64,000 nucleotides of DNA from Amycolatopsis vastitatis (GTDB lineage: Bacteria > Actinomycetota > Actinomycetes > Mycobacteriales > Pseudonocardiaceae). Each line of letters opens with the position of its first letter. Within the stretch, counting starts at the first letter, position 1. The stretch spans positions 372,001 to 436,000 of the forward strand of contig NZ_NMUL01000012.1 in assembly GCF_002234595.1 (NCBI RefSeq), written 5' to 3'. The notes beneath the pieces are model-generated. The model was not told where the DNA came from and did no database searches. It was given only the letters and a program-made list of their open reading frames with translations. The translations under genes were made by a program, and so were the position numbers. Shown piece after piece: positions 1 through 8,952 of this stretch.

Positions 1-2
1 AA

Positions 3-833
3 CTCGTGCGGCTGCACGATGACGACCGCACCGAGCGGCTCTACGCCCCTTGGCGGGAAGACCCGCGACCACTCGGTGGCCTCGTGCACGGGATTTACGC
101 GTTCTTCGGCGTTTCGGCTTTTTGGCGTGCGCTCTCACAGGCGTGCCCGGAAAACCGGTTGGCTGCCTTCGAGTTCGCCCACTGGCGTGCCCAGACCTGG
201 CAAACCCTCGAAGCGATCCGGGACGACGCCGCGCTGACTGCCGCCGGACGACGGTTCCTGGGTGAACTCGCCGGCGTATTCAGGCCATGGCAATCGGAGC
301 CGGTCGCCCCTGAAGCAGTGGAGTGGGCGGAGACGCTGGCCGCGGACCACTACGCCGGCTGGCGGTTACGCCACTTCCGTGCCGAACCTGAAACGACCAC
401 CGACGTCGTCCGCGCCTGGTTGCACGGAGAGTCTTGCCCGAGGGTGGTTCCGGGCGGCCGTCTCGACATCGTTTCGGACGGGGAGTGGGCCAACGCCCGC
501 GCCGACCTGATCCGGGTCCGGTTCAGCCGCGACGGCGAAACCAAGCTGTCGCAAGTCTGGCCGGACGTCCCGGGCGCGCTTGAAGGCGACTTCCGGCTGG
601 TCGCCGGTTCGACCGACCAAGCGCGCGCCGCTTATCGGTCCGTCCTCGAACAGGATCCGGACCATCCGGAAGCGCTGATCGGCCTCGGTCTTTCCTTGCC
701 GGACGGGCCGGCCAAACGTGCCTTGCTCGGCACGCCAGAGATGGTTCGCGCAGTTCACCGGATGCTGCGCGATGCGCGAAGGAGCCCGGCTGTGGAGGAA
801 TTGGCCGCCTGGATCGGCCAAGCGCCGTCCTGA
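3..833 (+). CDS. HExxH-type peptide beta-hydroxylase, copy 1 (5' end outside window)
   Basis: Only the C-terminal ~276 codons are present; the frame is open to the window edge. It aligns along its whole length with the C-terminal half of the complete protein at 8953-10764: ERLYAPWRDDPRP, HGIYAFFGVTAFWRAL and a final AAWIGQ/AGWIGR are shared. The cut falls just after the place where the second copy has its HEFQH metal motif, so catalytic residues cannot be checked here. Near the end, AYRSVLEQDPDHPEALIGLG looks like one TPR-type helix pair, also present in copy 2. Family knowledge: such proteins accompany FxSxx-COOH type peptides and are predicted to hydroxylate a beta carbon in a precursor peptide. 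It converges on the next gene with a 5-nt gap. Confidence 0.7.
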   Translation, partial: LVRLHDDDRTERLYAPWREDPRPLGGLVHGIYAFFGVSAFWRALSQACPENRLAAFEFAHWRAQTWQTLEAIRDDAALTAAGRRFLGELAGVFRPWQSEPVAPEAVEWAETLAADHYAGWRLRHFRAEPETTTDVVRAWLHGESCPRVVPGGRLDIVSDGEWANARADLIRVRFSRDGETKLSQVWPDVPGALEGDFRLVAGSTDQARAAYRSVLEQDPDHPEALIGLGLSLPDGPAKRALLGTPEMVRAVHRMLRDARRSPAVEELAAWIGQAPS

Positions 834-838
834 CCGGG

Positions 839-3800
839 CTACAACGGTATCGGGTCGATGTCGCACTCCGCTCGCACCGCGTTCTCCGCTGCCGTGATCG
901 CCGGATGGCCGGGGCGCAGCACCCGGTCTGCCACGACGAGCACGTCCCGGTGCTGACTCGACGCTTCCCGGTTGCGGCCGAGCCGTTCCAGGTCCAGTGC
1001 CCGGTTGAGCCGGGCCGCCAGAGTGGTGGGGTGGCTTTCGGGCAGGGCCCGGCGCAGCCGCGCCAGCGTTTCCGTGTTCATCCGCAGGGACCGTTGTACC
1101 TCACCGAGCAAGGAGAAGTCGTTCGCCGTGTTGATCGAGCACGCCAGCACGTGCGGGTGGACCGCTCCCAGCCGGTCGTGCAATCCGGCCAGCGCGCGCT
1201 CGTCCCTGGCCAGTGCATTCTCTGGATCACCGAGCAGACGCAAGGTGACGCCGATGTCCGCCTCAGCGGCCAGCGTGTGCGGGTGCCGGGCCCCCAAGCT
1301 GCTCCGGTACAGTGCCAGCGCCTGCTCACCCAGTTCCAGCGAGGTCGGCAGATCACCGGTGTTGCGCAGGTCGATCGAATGGGCGAGCGCGCACGCCATG
1401 GCGTTGGGGTGGTCCGAGCCGTACCTGAGCCGGAACCGCTCCAGCGCGCTGCCCGACAGGCTCAGCGCGGCCTCGTGATAGCCGTCTTTCCGTTGCGCCA
1501 CCGCGAGGTGGTAGTCCCGGCGGATGACGCCGTCGGTCCCCGAGCCGAACAGCCCCCGGACCCGTTCCACGACTTTCTCCTGCTCGATCCGCGCCCACGA
1601 ATAGTCACCCAGCTCGCGTCGGCAGATGATCATGATGTTCAGCGTGAGGATGGTTTCCCAGTTGTCGTATCCGAAGACTTCGGACCGACGCTCGTAGGTG
1701 TCCTCGCTGAGCCTGCGAGCCTGTTCGTAATCGCCGGCCAGCAGGAGCGAGACGACCAGGTCGTGGGCGGCTTCGAGCGCGGTCGGATCGTCATCGCCGA
1801 ACAGCGAGCGGACCTTTTCGTAGGTCTGCCGGTTGAGGTCGCGCGCGGCGAAGAAGTCGCCTTTGGCCTTCAGCCCGGTCGCCACCAGGACTTCGGCGCC
1901 GAGTGCCTGTTCCGAATCCGGGCCGAAAGTCCGCTGGTAGAGCCGCAACGTCTGCTTGCTGACCTCGGACGACTCCTCATATCGGCCGAGCACCCACAAC
2001 ACGAACCCGAGTTGCTCCGACGTGGCCAGCGTTTGCGCGTCTTCGGCGCCGTACCGCGCCGTCCAGGCGGCGACGACCTCCTCGGCCAGTGCGACCGAGC
2101 CCAGGTGATCACCGGAGAAGTACAGGAACTTCACCAGGTTGAGCAGCAATCGCCGAACCCACGGGTCGTCGCAGTCGATCAGCTCGGCGTGCCGGAAGTG
2201 CGGCAGCACCATCTGGTACTGCGGCCACTGCCGGGCCGCCTCCGGGTCGTTCGGATCGACGTTGCCGAGCAGGAGATGGGCGCCGTGCTGCATCTGTGAG
2301 CGAGTCTCGTCGGTCATCCTCGCGCGCAGCACCAGCTGCGCGAGCCGGTGCAGGAGCAAGGTGCCGCTGCGATGGTCCAGCTTGGCCAGCCGGCACCGGT
2401 TGATTTCCCGGAGCGCCCGGTCCAGCAGGACGGGATCACGCATCGCGGTGTCCAGCTCCGGCGCGATCGACACACCGCGGACCCCGGCGAACAAGCTGCG
2501 GGAAATCGGTTCTGCGGCGAAGAACGCGCACACCTGGAGCAGCTGGTGCGCGGCCAGGTTGCGTGTCGAGAGCCCGTCGAAGGAGACGTTCCAGGCGGCC
2601 GTCACGGAAATCTCGTAGTCCGTCGGACGCGGAGACATGGCGGCGAGTTCGGCCATCTTCTCGTCCAGCAACCGGGTGTACTCGGCGACCGGCATCCCGG
2701 TCTCGGCCCGCCACGCCGCGGCCTGGGCAAGTGCGATCGGCAGATCACCCAGCTTTTCCGCGAGGGCATCGGCGTCCGCGGCCGTGAGCGTGGCATCGGG
2801 ACGGCGCAGGAGATCGATGCTCTCCGCGCGGGAGAACCGGTCGACGAGGAGGGGTTCCGCCGGGAAGGAGCCGGAGGCGGCGTCGCGTGCGGTGACCAGG
2901 ATCCGGCCCGGTCCGTCGATGGGGAGAAACGGCCGAAGGAACTCAGGTTCGTCGGCAGCGTCGAAGACGAGCAGCCAACGGCGGTATGGCTTGCCGGCGC
3001 GGAGAGCGTCCAGGACGGCCGGCACCGCGACGACCGGCTCGTCGGCCCCGGGCAGGCGCAACTGCCGGGCGAGTTCCATCAAAGACGCCCGGATCTGGGT
3101 TTCCTGGGTGGCGCTGACCCACCACACGAGGTCGTGGTCGTGGAGCCGCCGGTAGATGTACTCGACCGCGAGCTGGGTCTTGCCGAGACCGCCCGGTCCG
3201 TGCAGAACGGCGCTGCCTGCCGATTCCAAACACGCACTGAGGCGGTCGAGCAGGTCCCGGCGGCCGACGAACTCCGGATTGCGGGCGGGAACCGCACCCC
3301 ACACCACCGGTGCGTCGGTGGTGATCCGCCGAACCCTGCGCAGGGAAGTGGCCGCCTCCTCCCTGACGTTCGCGACCAGCCGCTCGTCCGCGGCCTTCGG
3401 CTCGACCGCCGCCGGCGGCCCCAAGCCGTCCGCCGCCTCGTCTTGGCCGGTCGTGTCACTCTCAGCCGCGACCGCGAGTTCCCGTTCCCGCTCCTGCAGG
3501 CGTTCGGCGCGCCAGGCGTACGGGCCCGACAGCGCCCGCATCACCACGCGCTCGAGCGTGATGTCCGCGCCCTCTTCGGGCAACGCCGCCCGGTCGGGAT
3601 CGGCCAGCGCGTCCACGATTCTCAGCAGAACGGGATGCCGCTCGCCGAACCGCTGTCCGGTCACGGTGACGACCTGCACGGTCTCCGCTCGCCGACCGGC
3701 CGTGAGCAAGGCCTCGCGGACCGAGGCCGGGAACTCGAACACGGCGTCCTCCTCGACGGGGTCGGGACCGGCCATCGGCCGGCCGAGGAGCCCGCTGGTG

Positions 3801-5110
3801 AACACCTCGGCAAGGTGCGAAGTGCCTGCCTCGGGCACGAGCTTCGCCAGGACGAACCGGGCGATCGGCAGGCTGACCGGAACCGCCGCCAGCAAAGTCG
3901 CGAGGCGGAACGCTGACGGAGTCGCGGTGCCGAGGAACCGCCGAACCCGTTCTTGGGCCGTCGGCGGCAGGGCGGGCTCGTCATCGTCCTCCGATTCGGG
4001 CATCGGCTGTTCGCGCGCGAGCAGCACGGTGCCCGGCACCGCCTCGGTGACCGAGCGGGAGATGAACCGGACCCACCAGCCGAACCACCGGCCGTCCAGC
4101 TCGAGGACCGGAATGGGCACCGCATCGTCGAGTGCCTTTTCCGGATCGGCCATCGTCATCCAGGCATCCGGGACGTCACACCCGTAGCGGCGGTTCGGCC
4201 GGAACGGCCCTGGCGACGTCAGCAACGCACGGTGCAGGGGGATGCCGGCCTTCTTCCACATGTACTGGGGCAGCAGGTGCACCAGAGCGACCGGCATTCC
4301 CCGGCTCCACCGCGCGAGCAGCGGCGAAACCAGGTCGCGCCGCCACGCCTCGGCAATCCCATCGGTCAGGACGAGCACCAGCCGGTCGCCGTACCAGTCC
4401 AGGAGTTCGGCCACGCTGTGCTGGGGCGCGTCCGGAGTTCCGCCGCGCAGCACGGGCGCGAGGGAACCGTCTATCGCCCGGGACTCCGTTTCCAGGTAGC
4501 GGATCCGAACCGTCCGGAACGCTCCGAGCTGTTGCACGAGTTTGAGGAACGACCTGACTTCCGGCTGCCACAAGGCCATCGACGCCCCCGCGTCGACCAC
4601 GACAGTCAGATCCAGGCCGCGGGTCGTGGTGGCGGGCTTCAGCACCGGGAGCCAGAGGCCGTCCTGGACCGCCTGTTCGGCGGTCAGTTCCTCGTCAAGC
4701 TGGACGTCATCCTCGAGCGACGAAGGTCGTAGCTGCTTCAGCGGCCGGAGAGCGCGCAGGATGTCGGGACCACCGGGCATCGTCGGCGATCTCGGCGCCT
4801 GTCCGTTCCACGACGGCGAGCCGCCGCGACCGTGGACCTGCCGCGCGAACCCCCCGGCCACCGGCCGGCGCTGACGCCCGGTGGCCGGGGCCGGCTCCCC
4901 GGCCGACGGCAACGGCGGACCGGCGACCGGGTCCGGGTCCGGACTCGGCTCGGGCTCCGGCGCCGGCGCCGGCGGGTCGAGCTGCCGTTCCGGTTCGCCC
5001 GCCTCGTGCGCCACGGGTTCTCCGAGCGTCGCCGCGAGCCAGACCGCGTCCGCAACCTCGCTCCACGACAGCGGCTCGCCGCCCGCTCGCTCGTGCGGTT
5101 CGCCGGCCAT
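839..5110 (-). CDS. FxsT-like protein, copy 1: vWA-like domain, NB-ARC ATPase and TPRs
   Basis: 1423 residues. Order: acidic/proline-rich N-terminus (about 1-125); a SAV_2336-type region whose LTVVVDAGASM (Asp about residue 172) reads as a vWA MIDAS-like DxGxS strand; a helical region; an NB-ARC/STAND core with P-loop GPGGLGKT (about 637-645), WLLVFDAADEP as Walker B, ILVTAR and GDLPIALAQAAAW (GLPL motif); then tetratricopeptide repeats to the C-terminus. The family matches FxSxx-COOH system TPR proteins (FxsT) and STAND signalling ATPases. The start codon lies 1 nt after the stop of the MoxR gene, so the two are translationally linked. Inference: sensor/scaffold ATPase in which the vWA part pairs with MoxR and VMAP. 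The reaction it triggers is unknown. Confidence 0.8.
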   Translation of the reverse strand: MAGEPHERAGGEPLSWSEVADAVWLAATLGEPVAHEAGEPERQLDPPAPAPEPEPSPDPDPVAGPPLPSAGEPAPATGRQRRPVAGGFARQVHGRGGSPSWNGQAPRSPTMPGGPDILRALRPLKQLRPSSLEDDVQLDEELTAEQAVQDGLWLPVLKPATTTRGLDLTVVVDAGASMALWQPEVRSFLKLVQQLGAFRTVRIRYLETESRAIDGSLAPVLRGGTPDAPQHSVAELLDWYGDRLVLVLTDGIAEAWRRDLVSPLLARWSRGMPVALVHLLPQYMWKKAGIPLHRALLTSPGPFRPNRRYGCDVPDAWMTMADPEKALDDAVPIPVLELDGRWFGWWVRFISRSVTEAVPGTVLLAREQPMPESEDDDEPALPPTAQERVRRFLGTATPSAFRLATLLAAVPVSLPIARFVLAKLVPEAGTSHLAEVFTSGLLGRPMAGPDPVEEDAVFEFPASVREALLTAGRRAETVQVVTVTGQRFGERHPVLLRIVDALADPDRAALPEEGADITLERVVMRALSGPYAWRAERLQERERELAVAAESDTTGQDEAADGLGPPAAVEPKAADERLVANVREEAATSLRRVRRITTDAPVVWGAVPARNPEFVGRRDLLDRLSACLESAGSAVLHGPGGLGKTQLAVEYIYRRLHDHDLVWWVSATQETQIRASLMELARQLRLPGADEPVVAVPAVLDALRAGKPYRRWLLVFDAADEPEFLRPFLPIDGPGRILVTARDAASGSFPAEPLLVDRFSRAESIDLLRRPDATLTAADADALAEKLGDLPIALAQAAAWRAETGMPVAEYTRLLDEKMAELAAMSPRPTDYEISVTAAWNVSFDGLSTRNLAAHQLLQVCAFFAAEPISRSLFAGVRGVSIAPELDTAMRDPVLLDRALREINRCRLAKLDHRSGTLLLHRLAQLVLRARMTDETRSQMQHGAHLLLGNVDPNDPEAARQWPQYQMVLPHFRHAELIDCDDPWVRRLLLNLVKFLYFSGDHLGSVALAEEVVAAWTARYGAEDAQTLATSEQLGFVLWVLGRYEESSEVSKQTLRLYQRTFGPDSEQALGAEVLVATGLKAKGDFFAARDLNRQTYEKVRSLFGDDDPTALEAAHDLVVSLLLAGDYEQARRLSEDTYERRSEVFGYDNWETILTLNIMIICRRELGDYSWARIEQEKVVERVRGLFGSGTDGVIRRDYHLAVAQRKDGYHEAALSLSGSALERFRLRYGSDHPNAMACALAHSIDLRNTGDLPTSLELGEQALALYRSSLGARHPHTLAAEADIGVTLRLLGDPENALARDERALAGLHDRLGAVHPHVLACSINTANDFSLLGEVQRSLRMNTETLARLRRALPESHPTTLAARLNRALDLERLGRNREASSQHRDVLVVADRVLRPGHPAITAAENAVRAECDIDPIPL

Positions 5111-5111
5111 C

Positions 5112-6173
5112 TCAAGGCACCATGGAGTTCAACTGCCGCCAGAGCGCGTCCACCAACCGCGGCCAGGACTCACCTTCGTCGTGGTAGGCGCCCGAAGTTG
5201 CGAGGTAGACCGCTTCGAGGAGTTTGTCGACCGGCAGCCCGCCATACGCCTCACTGCGGCTGACGAATTCTTCGATGATGCGCGACCGGTGGGCATCGTT
5301 CGGGTCGAGCGCGTGTGCCGCCACCATGGCCGACAGCTGATCGATGTCCGGATCCTTGATTTCGAGCCGGAGACATCTGCGCAGGAAGGCGGGCGGGAAG
5401 TCACGATCGCCGTTGCTGGTGATGACGACGAACGGAAAGGCGGCACACCGGACCCGGCCGTCCACGATCGTGGCCGTCGCGTCCGGGTCGGCCGTGAAGA
5501 CCTCGACCTCACGAGTCCGGCTGCGCATCCGCACCAGCTCGGGAATCGTGAACTCGCCGTCTTCGAACAAGCTGAGCAGGTCGTTGGGCAGATCGGCTTC
5601 GCTCTTGTCCAGCTCGTCGATCAGCAGCACGCGTGGTTGCCGGCGCGGGAGGAAAACGGTACCGAGCTCGCCCAGCCGGAGGTATTCGCCGATCGGCGGT
5701 TCGAGCTCGCCGTCCCGATGATCGACGGCGGCCCGGGCCCCGGCGGCCTGGGCACGGCCGATCGCGTCGTAGCTGTAGAGGCCGCCCTTGAGCGTGGTGT
5801 GGGAGGTGATGGGCCACCGCAGCACCCGGCCGAGTCTCAGCTCCCGCGCGACCCGGTAAGCGAGGCTCGACTTTCCGCTGCCCGGACGGCCGGTCACCAG
5901 CAGCGGACGACGGAGGTACAGCGCCGCGTTGACCATGTCGATCTCGTGCGGGTCGACGTGCCGGGCCGCGAGCCGGTGCTCGGAGCCCAGCCGCCGATCC
6001 GCCTCGCCCTCGTCCTGCGGCAGGACGTCTCGGGCGGGCAACGGTCCGCCGTCGAACGCCCGCCACGGCGGCGCCGGGGGAAGCAGGTCCGCCAGCGAAG
6101 CACCGGCGAGCGGACGGCCGGTGCCACGGTAGATCCACCAGTCCGGTTCCTCAGCATGCTCTACCGCGTTCAT
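5112..6173 (-). CDS. MoxR-family AAA+ ATPase, copy 1
   Basis: 353 residues. Walker A GRPGSGKSSLAYR (about 93-105), Walker B VLLIDELDKSE (about 181), sensor 1 VVITSNGDRDFP and arginine-finger type FLRRCLRLE place it in the MoxR/RavA branch of AAA+ proteins. The N-terminus EEPDWWIYRGTG is shared with copy 2. ATG at 6173 is chosen over the longer frame because GGGAGG lies 6 nt before it and homology with copy 2 begins there. It overlaps the end of the VMAP-like gene by 23 nt. Family knowledge: MoxR ATPases act with vWA partners as chaperone-like remodellers; here the vWA-like domain is on the neighbouring FxsT-like protein. Confidence 0.85.
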   Translation of the reverse strand: MNAVEHAEEPDWWIYRGTGRPLAGASLADLLPPAPPWRAFDGGPLPARDVLPQDEGEADRRLGSEHRLAARHVDPHEIDMVNAALYLRRPLLVTGRPGSGKSSLAYRVARELRLGRVLRWPITSHTTLKGGLYSYDAIGRAQAAGARAAVDHRDGELEPPIGEYLRLGELGTVFLPRRQPRVLLIDELDKSEADLPNDLLSLFEDGEFTIPELVRMRSRTREVEVFTADPDATATIVDGRVRCAAFPFVVITSNGDRDFPPAFLRRCLRLEIKDPDIDQLSAMVAAHALDPNDAHRSRIIEEFVSRSEAYGGLPVDKLLEAVYLATSGAYHDEGESWPRLVDALWRQLNSMVP

Positions 6174-7677
6174 CTGTATCCTCCCGCATCGCGTCCGGCA
6201 GGTAGGGGCCGTCGTCAAGGAAAAGCAATCTGCTCGGGTCGTCCCACAGGACGACCAGATCGCGGGCGATCCGGAGGTCGACGGGGATGGTCACCTCGCG
6301 GAACGCCGCCCGCCGGGAATCCTGGGTCCGGGTGGGCAGGTCGACGAGACCGGAACCGTCGAGGAGCCAAGTCACAACTTCGTGCAGCACCTCGGCGGGA
6401 GCGTCCGGGTGCCAGAGCAGCACGGGAATGCCGGAACGCAGTCCCGTTGCGAGCTCGTCACCGCCGGGACGCGGCCGTGTCGGCGGCGGACCGGCGAGGA
6501 CCATCACCAGCCACTTGCCGTCGCTGAGGATCGCGTCGAGTCGATGGCGCTCGGCGGTATCCCGCGAAGAGCAGTAGTACACCCGTTCAGCGGAGGGATT
6601 TCCGGTCATCGCCTCCCACCGGATTCGCCAGGCCCGGTGCCACTGCCGGGAGAACATCCGTTCCAAGGAGCGGATGACGATGGGATAGTCCAGGAACAGT
6701 GGCCGGGGATCCCCGGTTTCGTGTTCCTTGCACCACCGGTGCACAGGAAGGTTCACGAGCGCCCGCGGCAGCACGAACTCGAGCGCCACTTCTTCACGGT
6801 ATTCCGACCAGGCCCGTTCGGCATCGACGATCAGCCGGTCGACGTGGTGTTCGAGCTCGTCTCCGAGAATGGTTGCGATCCCGCCTCTGGCGGGAGGCCA
6901 GTCCTGCGGATCCTCCTGGCGCCAGTGGGAAACGACGTGCCGGTCGGGATCGATCCCGTCCACCTCGACCATGATGACCAGGTGCAGGCGCAGCCCTTCA
7001 CCGCCGTCGACGCGTTCGGCACGCAGTTCACGCAGCCGTTCCTCGCCCTGTAGGCGGCGCGCCTGGCAGCTGTTCCATTCCCGCAGCTCGTCGCCGGGCT
7101 GCCGCGCGCATTTCGCGGCCACGAGCTCGACGAAAGCCAAGCAGGGCGGCAGCCCGTGTGCAGGCGTGTTGAACTCGGTCAGCAGGCAAAACGCTTCCCA
7201 GGCATCGCCCGGTTCACCGACCGGGCAGGTCGCCGGGCTCGCCGCCCGCCTGACGAGCGCACCGAGGCCGGGCGGCCGGAGCCCGACCAGTACAGATCGC
7301 AACCGGATCAATGCGGAATCCGGCAGCAAATCATGCATCCGCGGTTCGTGGACGAGCCGATGCAGCAGCTCGGATTCCCGAGAGGCCGGGCGCAACATCC
7401 GGACAGCGTCGTCGAGCGCGTGCATCCCGCCGTCCACCCGGGCGCAGGCGTTGACGAGGTCGATCAGCTGGTCCCGTCCGGTCGCGTGTTCGGACAGCGT
7501 CAGCGGAAACCCGAGATTGTCGTGGATCAGTTCCACCAAGAGCGACCGGCTCGGCCGGTCGGCGGCCAGCCCGGCATTGGCGAGGAGATTGACGATCGCC
7601 TCCCGGACCGCTACGCGAACCGTGGACGGGAGATGCAGCGCCCGTCCCGGTCCGTGGGTTTGCTCACCGGCCGACAC
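6151..7677 (-). CDS. VMAP-like protein with N-terminal effector-associated domain, copy 1
   Basis: 508 residues, cytoplasmic. The N-terminal ~100 residues (VAVREAIVNLLANAGL then LVELIHDNLGFPLTL and RDQLIDLVNACARV) form a helical death-like EAD unit. The rest matches the VMAP middle and C-terminal regions, with RSLERMFSRQWHRAWRIRWE and YYCSSRDTAERHRLDAILSD also seen in copy 2. I chose GTG at 7677 because the preceding GGGGAGGTGGTTCGTCAG aligns with the leader of copy 2's gene, and homology starts there; an ATG at 7728 lacks a Shine-Dalgarno. In vWA-MoxR-VMAP systems VMAP links MoxR/vWA to effectors through EAD-EAD contacts. Which effector it recruits is uncertain, because the neighbouring EAD gene is broken. 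Confidence 0.7.
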   Translation of the reverse strand: MSAGEQTHGPGRALHLPSTVRVAVREAIVNLLANAGLAADRPSRSLLVELIHDNLGFPLTLSEHATGRDQLIDLVNACARVDGGMHALDDAVRMLRPASRESELLHRLVHEPRMHDLLPDSALIRLRSVLVGLRPPGLGALVRRAASPATCPVGEPGDAWEAFCLLTEFNTPAHGLPPCLAFVELVAAKCARQPGDELREWNSCQARRLQGEERLRELRAERVDGGEGLRLHLVIMVEVDGIDPDRHVVSHWRQEDPQDWPPARGGIATILGDELEHHVDRLIVDAERAWSEYREEVALEFVLPRALVNLPVHRWCKEHETGDPRPLFLDYPIVIRSLERMFSRQWHRAWRIRWEAMTGNPSAERVYYCSSRDTAERHRLDAILSDGKWLVMVLAGPPPTRPRPGGDELATGLRSGIPVLLWHPDAPAEVLHEVVTWLLDGSGLVDLPTRTQDSRRAAFREVTIPVDLRIARDLVVLWDDPSRLLFLDDGPYLPDAMREDTDERGRAC

Positions 7678-7740
7678 CTGACGAACCACCTCCCCGCCCG
7701 GGTGCCCGGGAACCGTGATTTTACCCATCGCATCGACCGG

Positions 7741-7762
7741 GAATAGGGGCAAAAGGTGGACA
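7741..7762 (-). promoter_or_regulatory. Conserved element upstream of VMAP operon, copy 1
   Basis: This 22-bp stretch matches 17803-17824 at 20 of 22 positions although the flanking DNA has diverged. Read on the minus strand it contains CCTTTTGCCCC. It lies 64-85 nt before the VMAP start here and 68-89 nt before it in copy 2. In both copies a TANNNT hexamer (TAAAAT here) follows TTGCCC after exactly 23 nt. I read it as an activator site or upstream promoter element for the VMAP-MoxR-FxsT operon. Confidence 0.5.
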
Positions 7763-7805
7763 CGAGATGCCGTGAAAACAGGACATCCGCGGCCGAGGGC
7801 GGATC

Positions 7806-8586
7806 TCACAACTCGTCGATGATCGCGGCGAGAGCGTCGACCTGTGGAGACTCCGGCTCCAGTACCCGGATCGCGTCGAGCAGGTCGGCGAGCCCCCGGG
7901 TGAACCGTCGGCAGGTCCGCGCCAGCGCGATCACGTGCAAGCGGTCCTCGGCGTGATACGCCACCACGTCCGCGATTTCCCGGCACGGGAGCAGGTCCAG
8001 ACTCCGTACACACGGCACGCCAGCAACGCGTCGACCAACGCGGAAAATGTGTCCGCCGCGGGGAGTGGCATTTCGCGCGCCGGGAAGCCGTCGACGGCGG
8101 CGCCGAGCAGCCGCAGCCAAGCCTTCGTCTTCGTTTCCACGTCCGAAATGGGGATCCGATGGTAAGAGCGCGCCTCCGCCGCAGGATCGGCTCGCACGAC
8201 GTCGTGGTAGAACGTATCCGAGACGATCAGCGCCACCGCCGCACGTGAATACTTCACGCGTTCTTGGCACGAGGCGCCTCGACAAGGCGGAAAGTATGAG
8301 CGGTTGCGTCGATGACCGTACCGTAGCTGTCTTCCCGATGGACCTGGCTAGCGGGCAGTCGGATCATGGCGCCGTCATGCACGTTCAGCCGGGAGAGGAC
8401 ATCCCAGGGCACGCCCAGCTCGGCTACCGCCCGGCGCACGAGATCCCAGAAACCTTCGTGCACCGACAGGCGGTGTGCCGACGTGCGTTCGGGGTGCCGG
8501 GCCATGCCCAGTGCCGTGATCGTCCCGTGGTCCACGGTCGAGTCCATGGGCACCCGACCCCCCGAGTTCGCGGCTCTCATTGTCAC
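7806..8586 (-). pseudogene. Broken class III cyclase-like/EAD gene, copy 1
   Basis: Three reading frames carry consecutive pieces of the protein intact at 17829-18761. Piece one (8586 to 8254) matches from the cyclase-like N-terminus to EAPRAKNA, but about 45 residues between RLPASQV and TAHTFRLVEAP are missing, including the LRLALHAGEV segment. Piece two starts near 8257 in another frame (ALIVSDTFYHDVV); the junction is GCGTGA where GCGGTGA would keep the frame. Piece three, from about 8000, gives REIADVVAYHAEDRLHVI, the end of the EAD. The cyclase core is therefore lost; a separate EAD fragment could in principle be translated from a GTG at 8257. Confidence 0.75.
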
Positions 8587-8758
8587 AGGTCAAGGCGTTC
8601 AACGCCATGCCCGGCCTCGGCCAGGGCGAGTACCGCGGTGAACGACCGGGCGTCGCCCGAACGGCGCACGGCCTCCGTCCCTATCGCAATCGCGGCAAAT
8701 GCGGGACAATCTCAAGCGGGCCGACGGGGTCCGTTCTCTCTGCGAGAGGGGAATCGCG

Positions 8759-8950
8759 ATGCAGGCTTCACGCTCCGGCAAGGAAGCGGGAATCGAATCT
8801 GCAGTCCTCGATCTGGGTGGTGTCTCGCTGTCAGAGCTGCGCACCTTGGACGGCTGCGAATTGCGCAAAGCATTGCGACACGCGGCGGAGCGGGTTTCCT
8901 ATATCCCGGTGACCGCCAGCGGCAGCCAAGGAGCCCGGCGAGTCGACTGA
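8759..8950 (+). CDS. FxsA-like precursor peptide lacking the FxSxx end
   Basis: 63 residues. The central part LDLGGVSLSELRTLDGCEL then ALRHAAERV matches the leader pattern of FxSxx-COOH peptides (DLxxVxLxxLxxLDxxxLxxALRxxxxE). The C-terminus is YIPVTASGSQGARRVD, with no FxS motif and no terminal aromatic, so a radical SAM cyclophane of the usual type is not expected. ATG at 8759 has GAGAGGGG 7 nt upstream. The stop is followed after 2 nt by the GTG of the HExxH hydroxylase, so the peptide is most likely its substrate. Candidate modified residues (Tyr, Ile, Pro, Val, Asp) lie in the last 17 residues; this is inference. One Cys occurs inside the leader. Confidence 0.65.
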   Translation: MQASRSGKEAGIESAVLDLGGVSLSELRTLDGCELRKALRHAAERVSYIPVTASGSQGARRVD

Positions 8951-8952
8951 CT

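Noticed and set aside
905..2299. Long plus-strand reading frame opposite the FxsT-like gene
   Set aside because: Shadow frame of high-GC coding DNA; no domain motif, no ribosome binding site, and the minus strand has clear TPR/NB-ARC coding.
8254..8257. GTGA stop/start overlap as evidence for two genes in the copy 1 cyclase region
   Set aside because: Alignment with the intact copy 2 protein crosses this junction without a gap, which fits a one-base deletion better than two designed genes. A second frameshift and a deletion also support decay.
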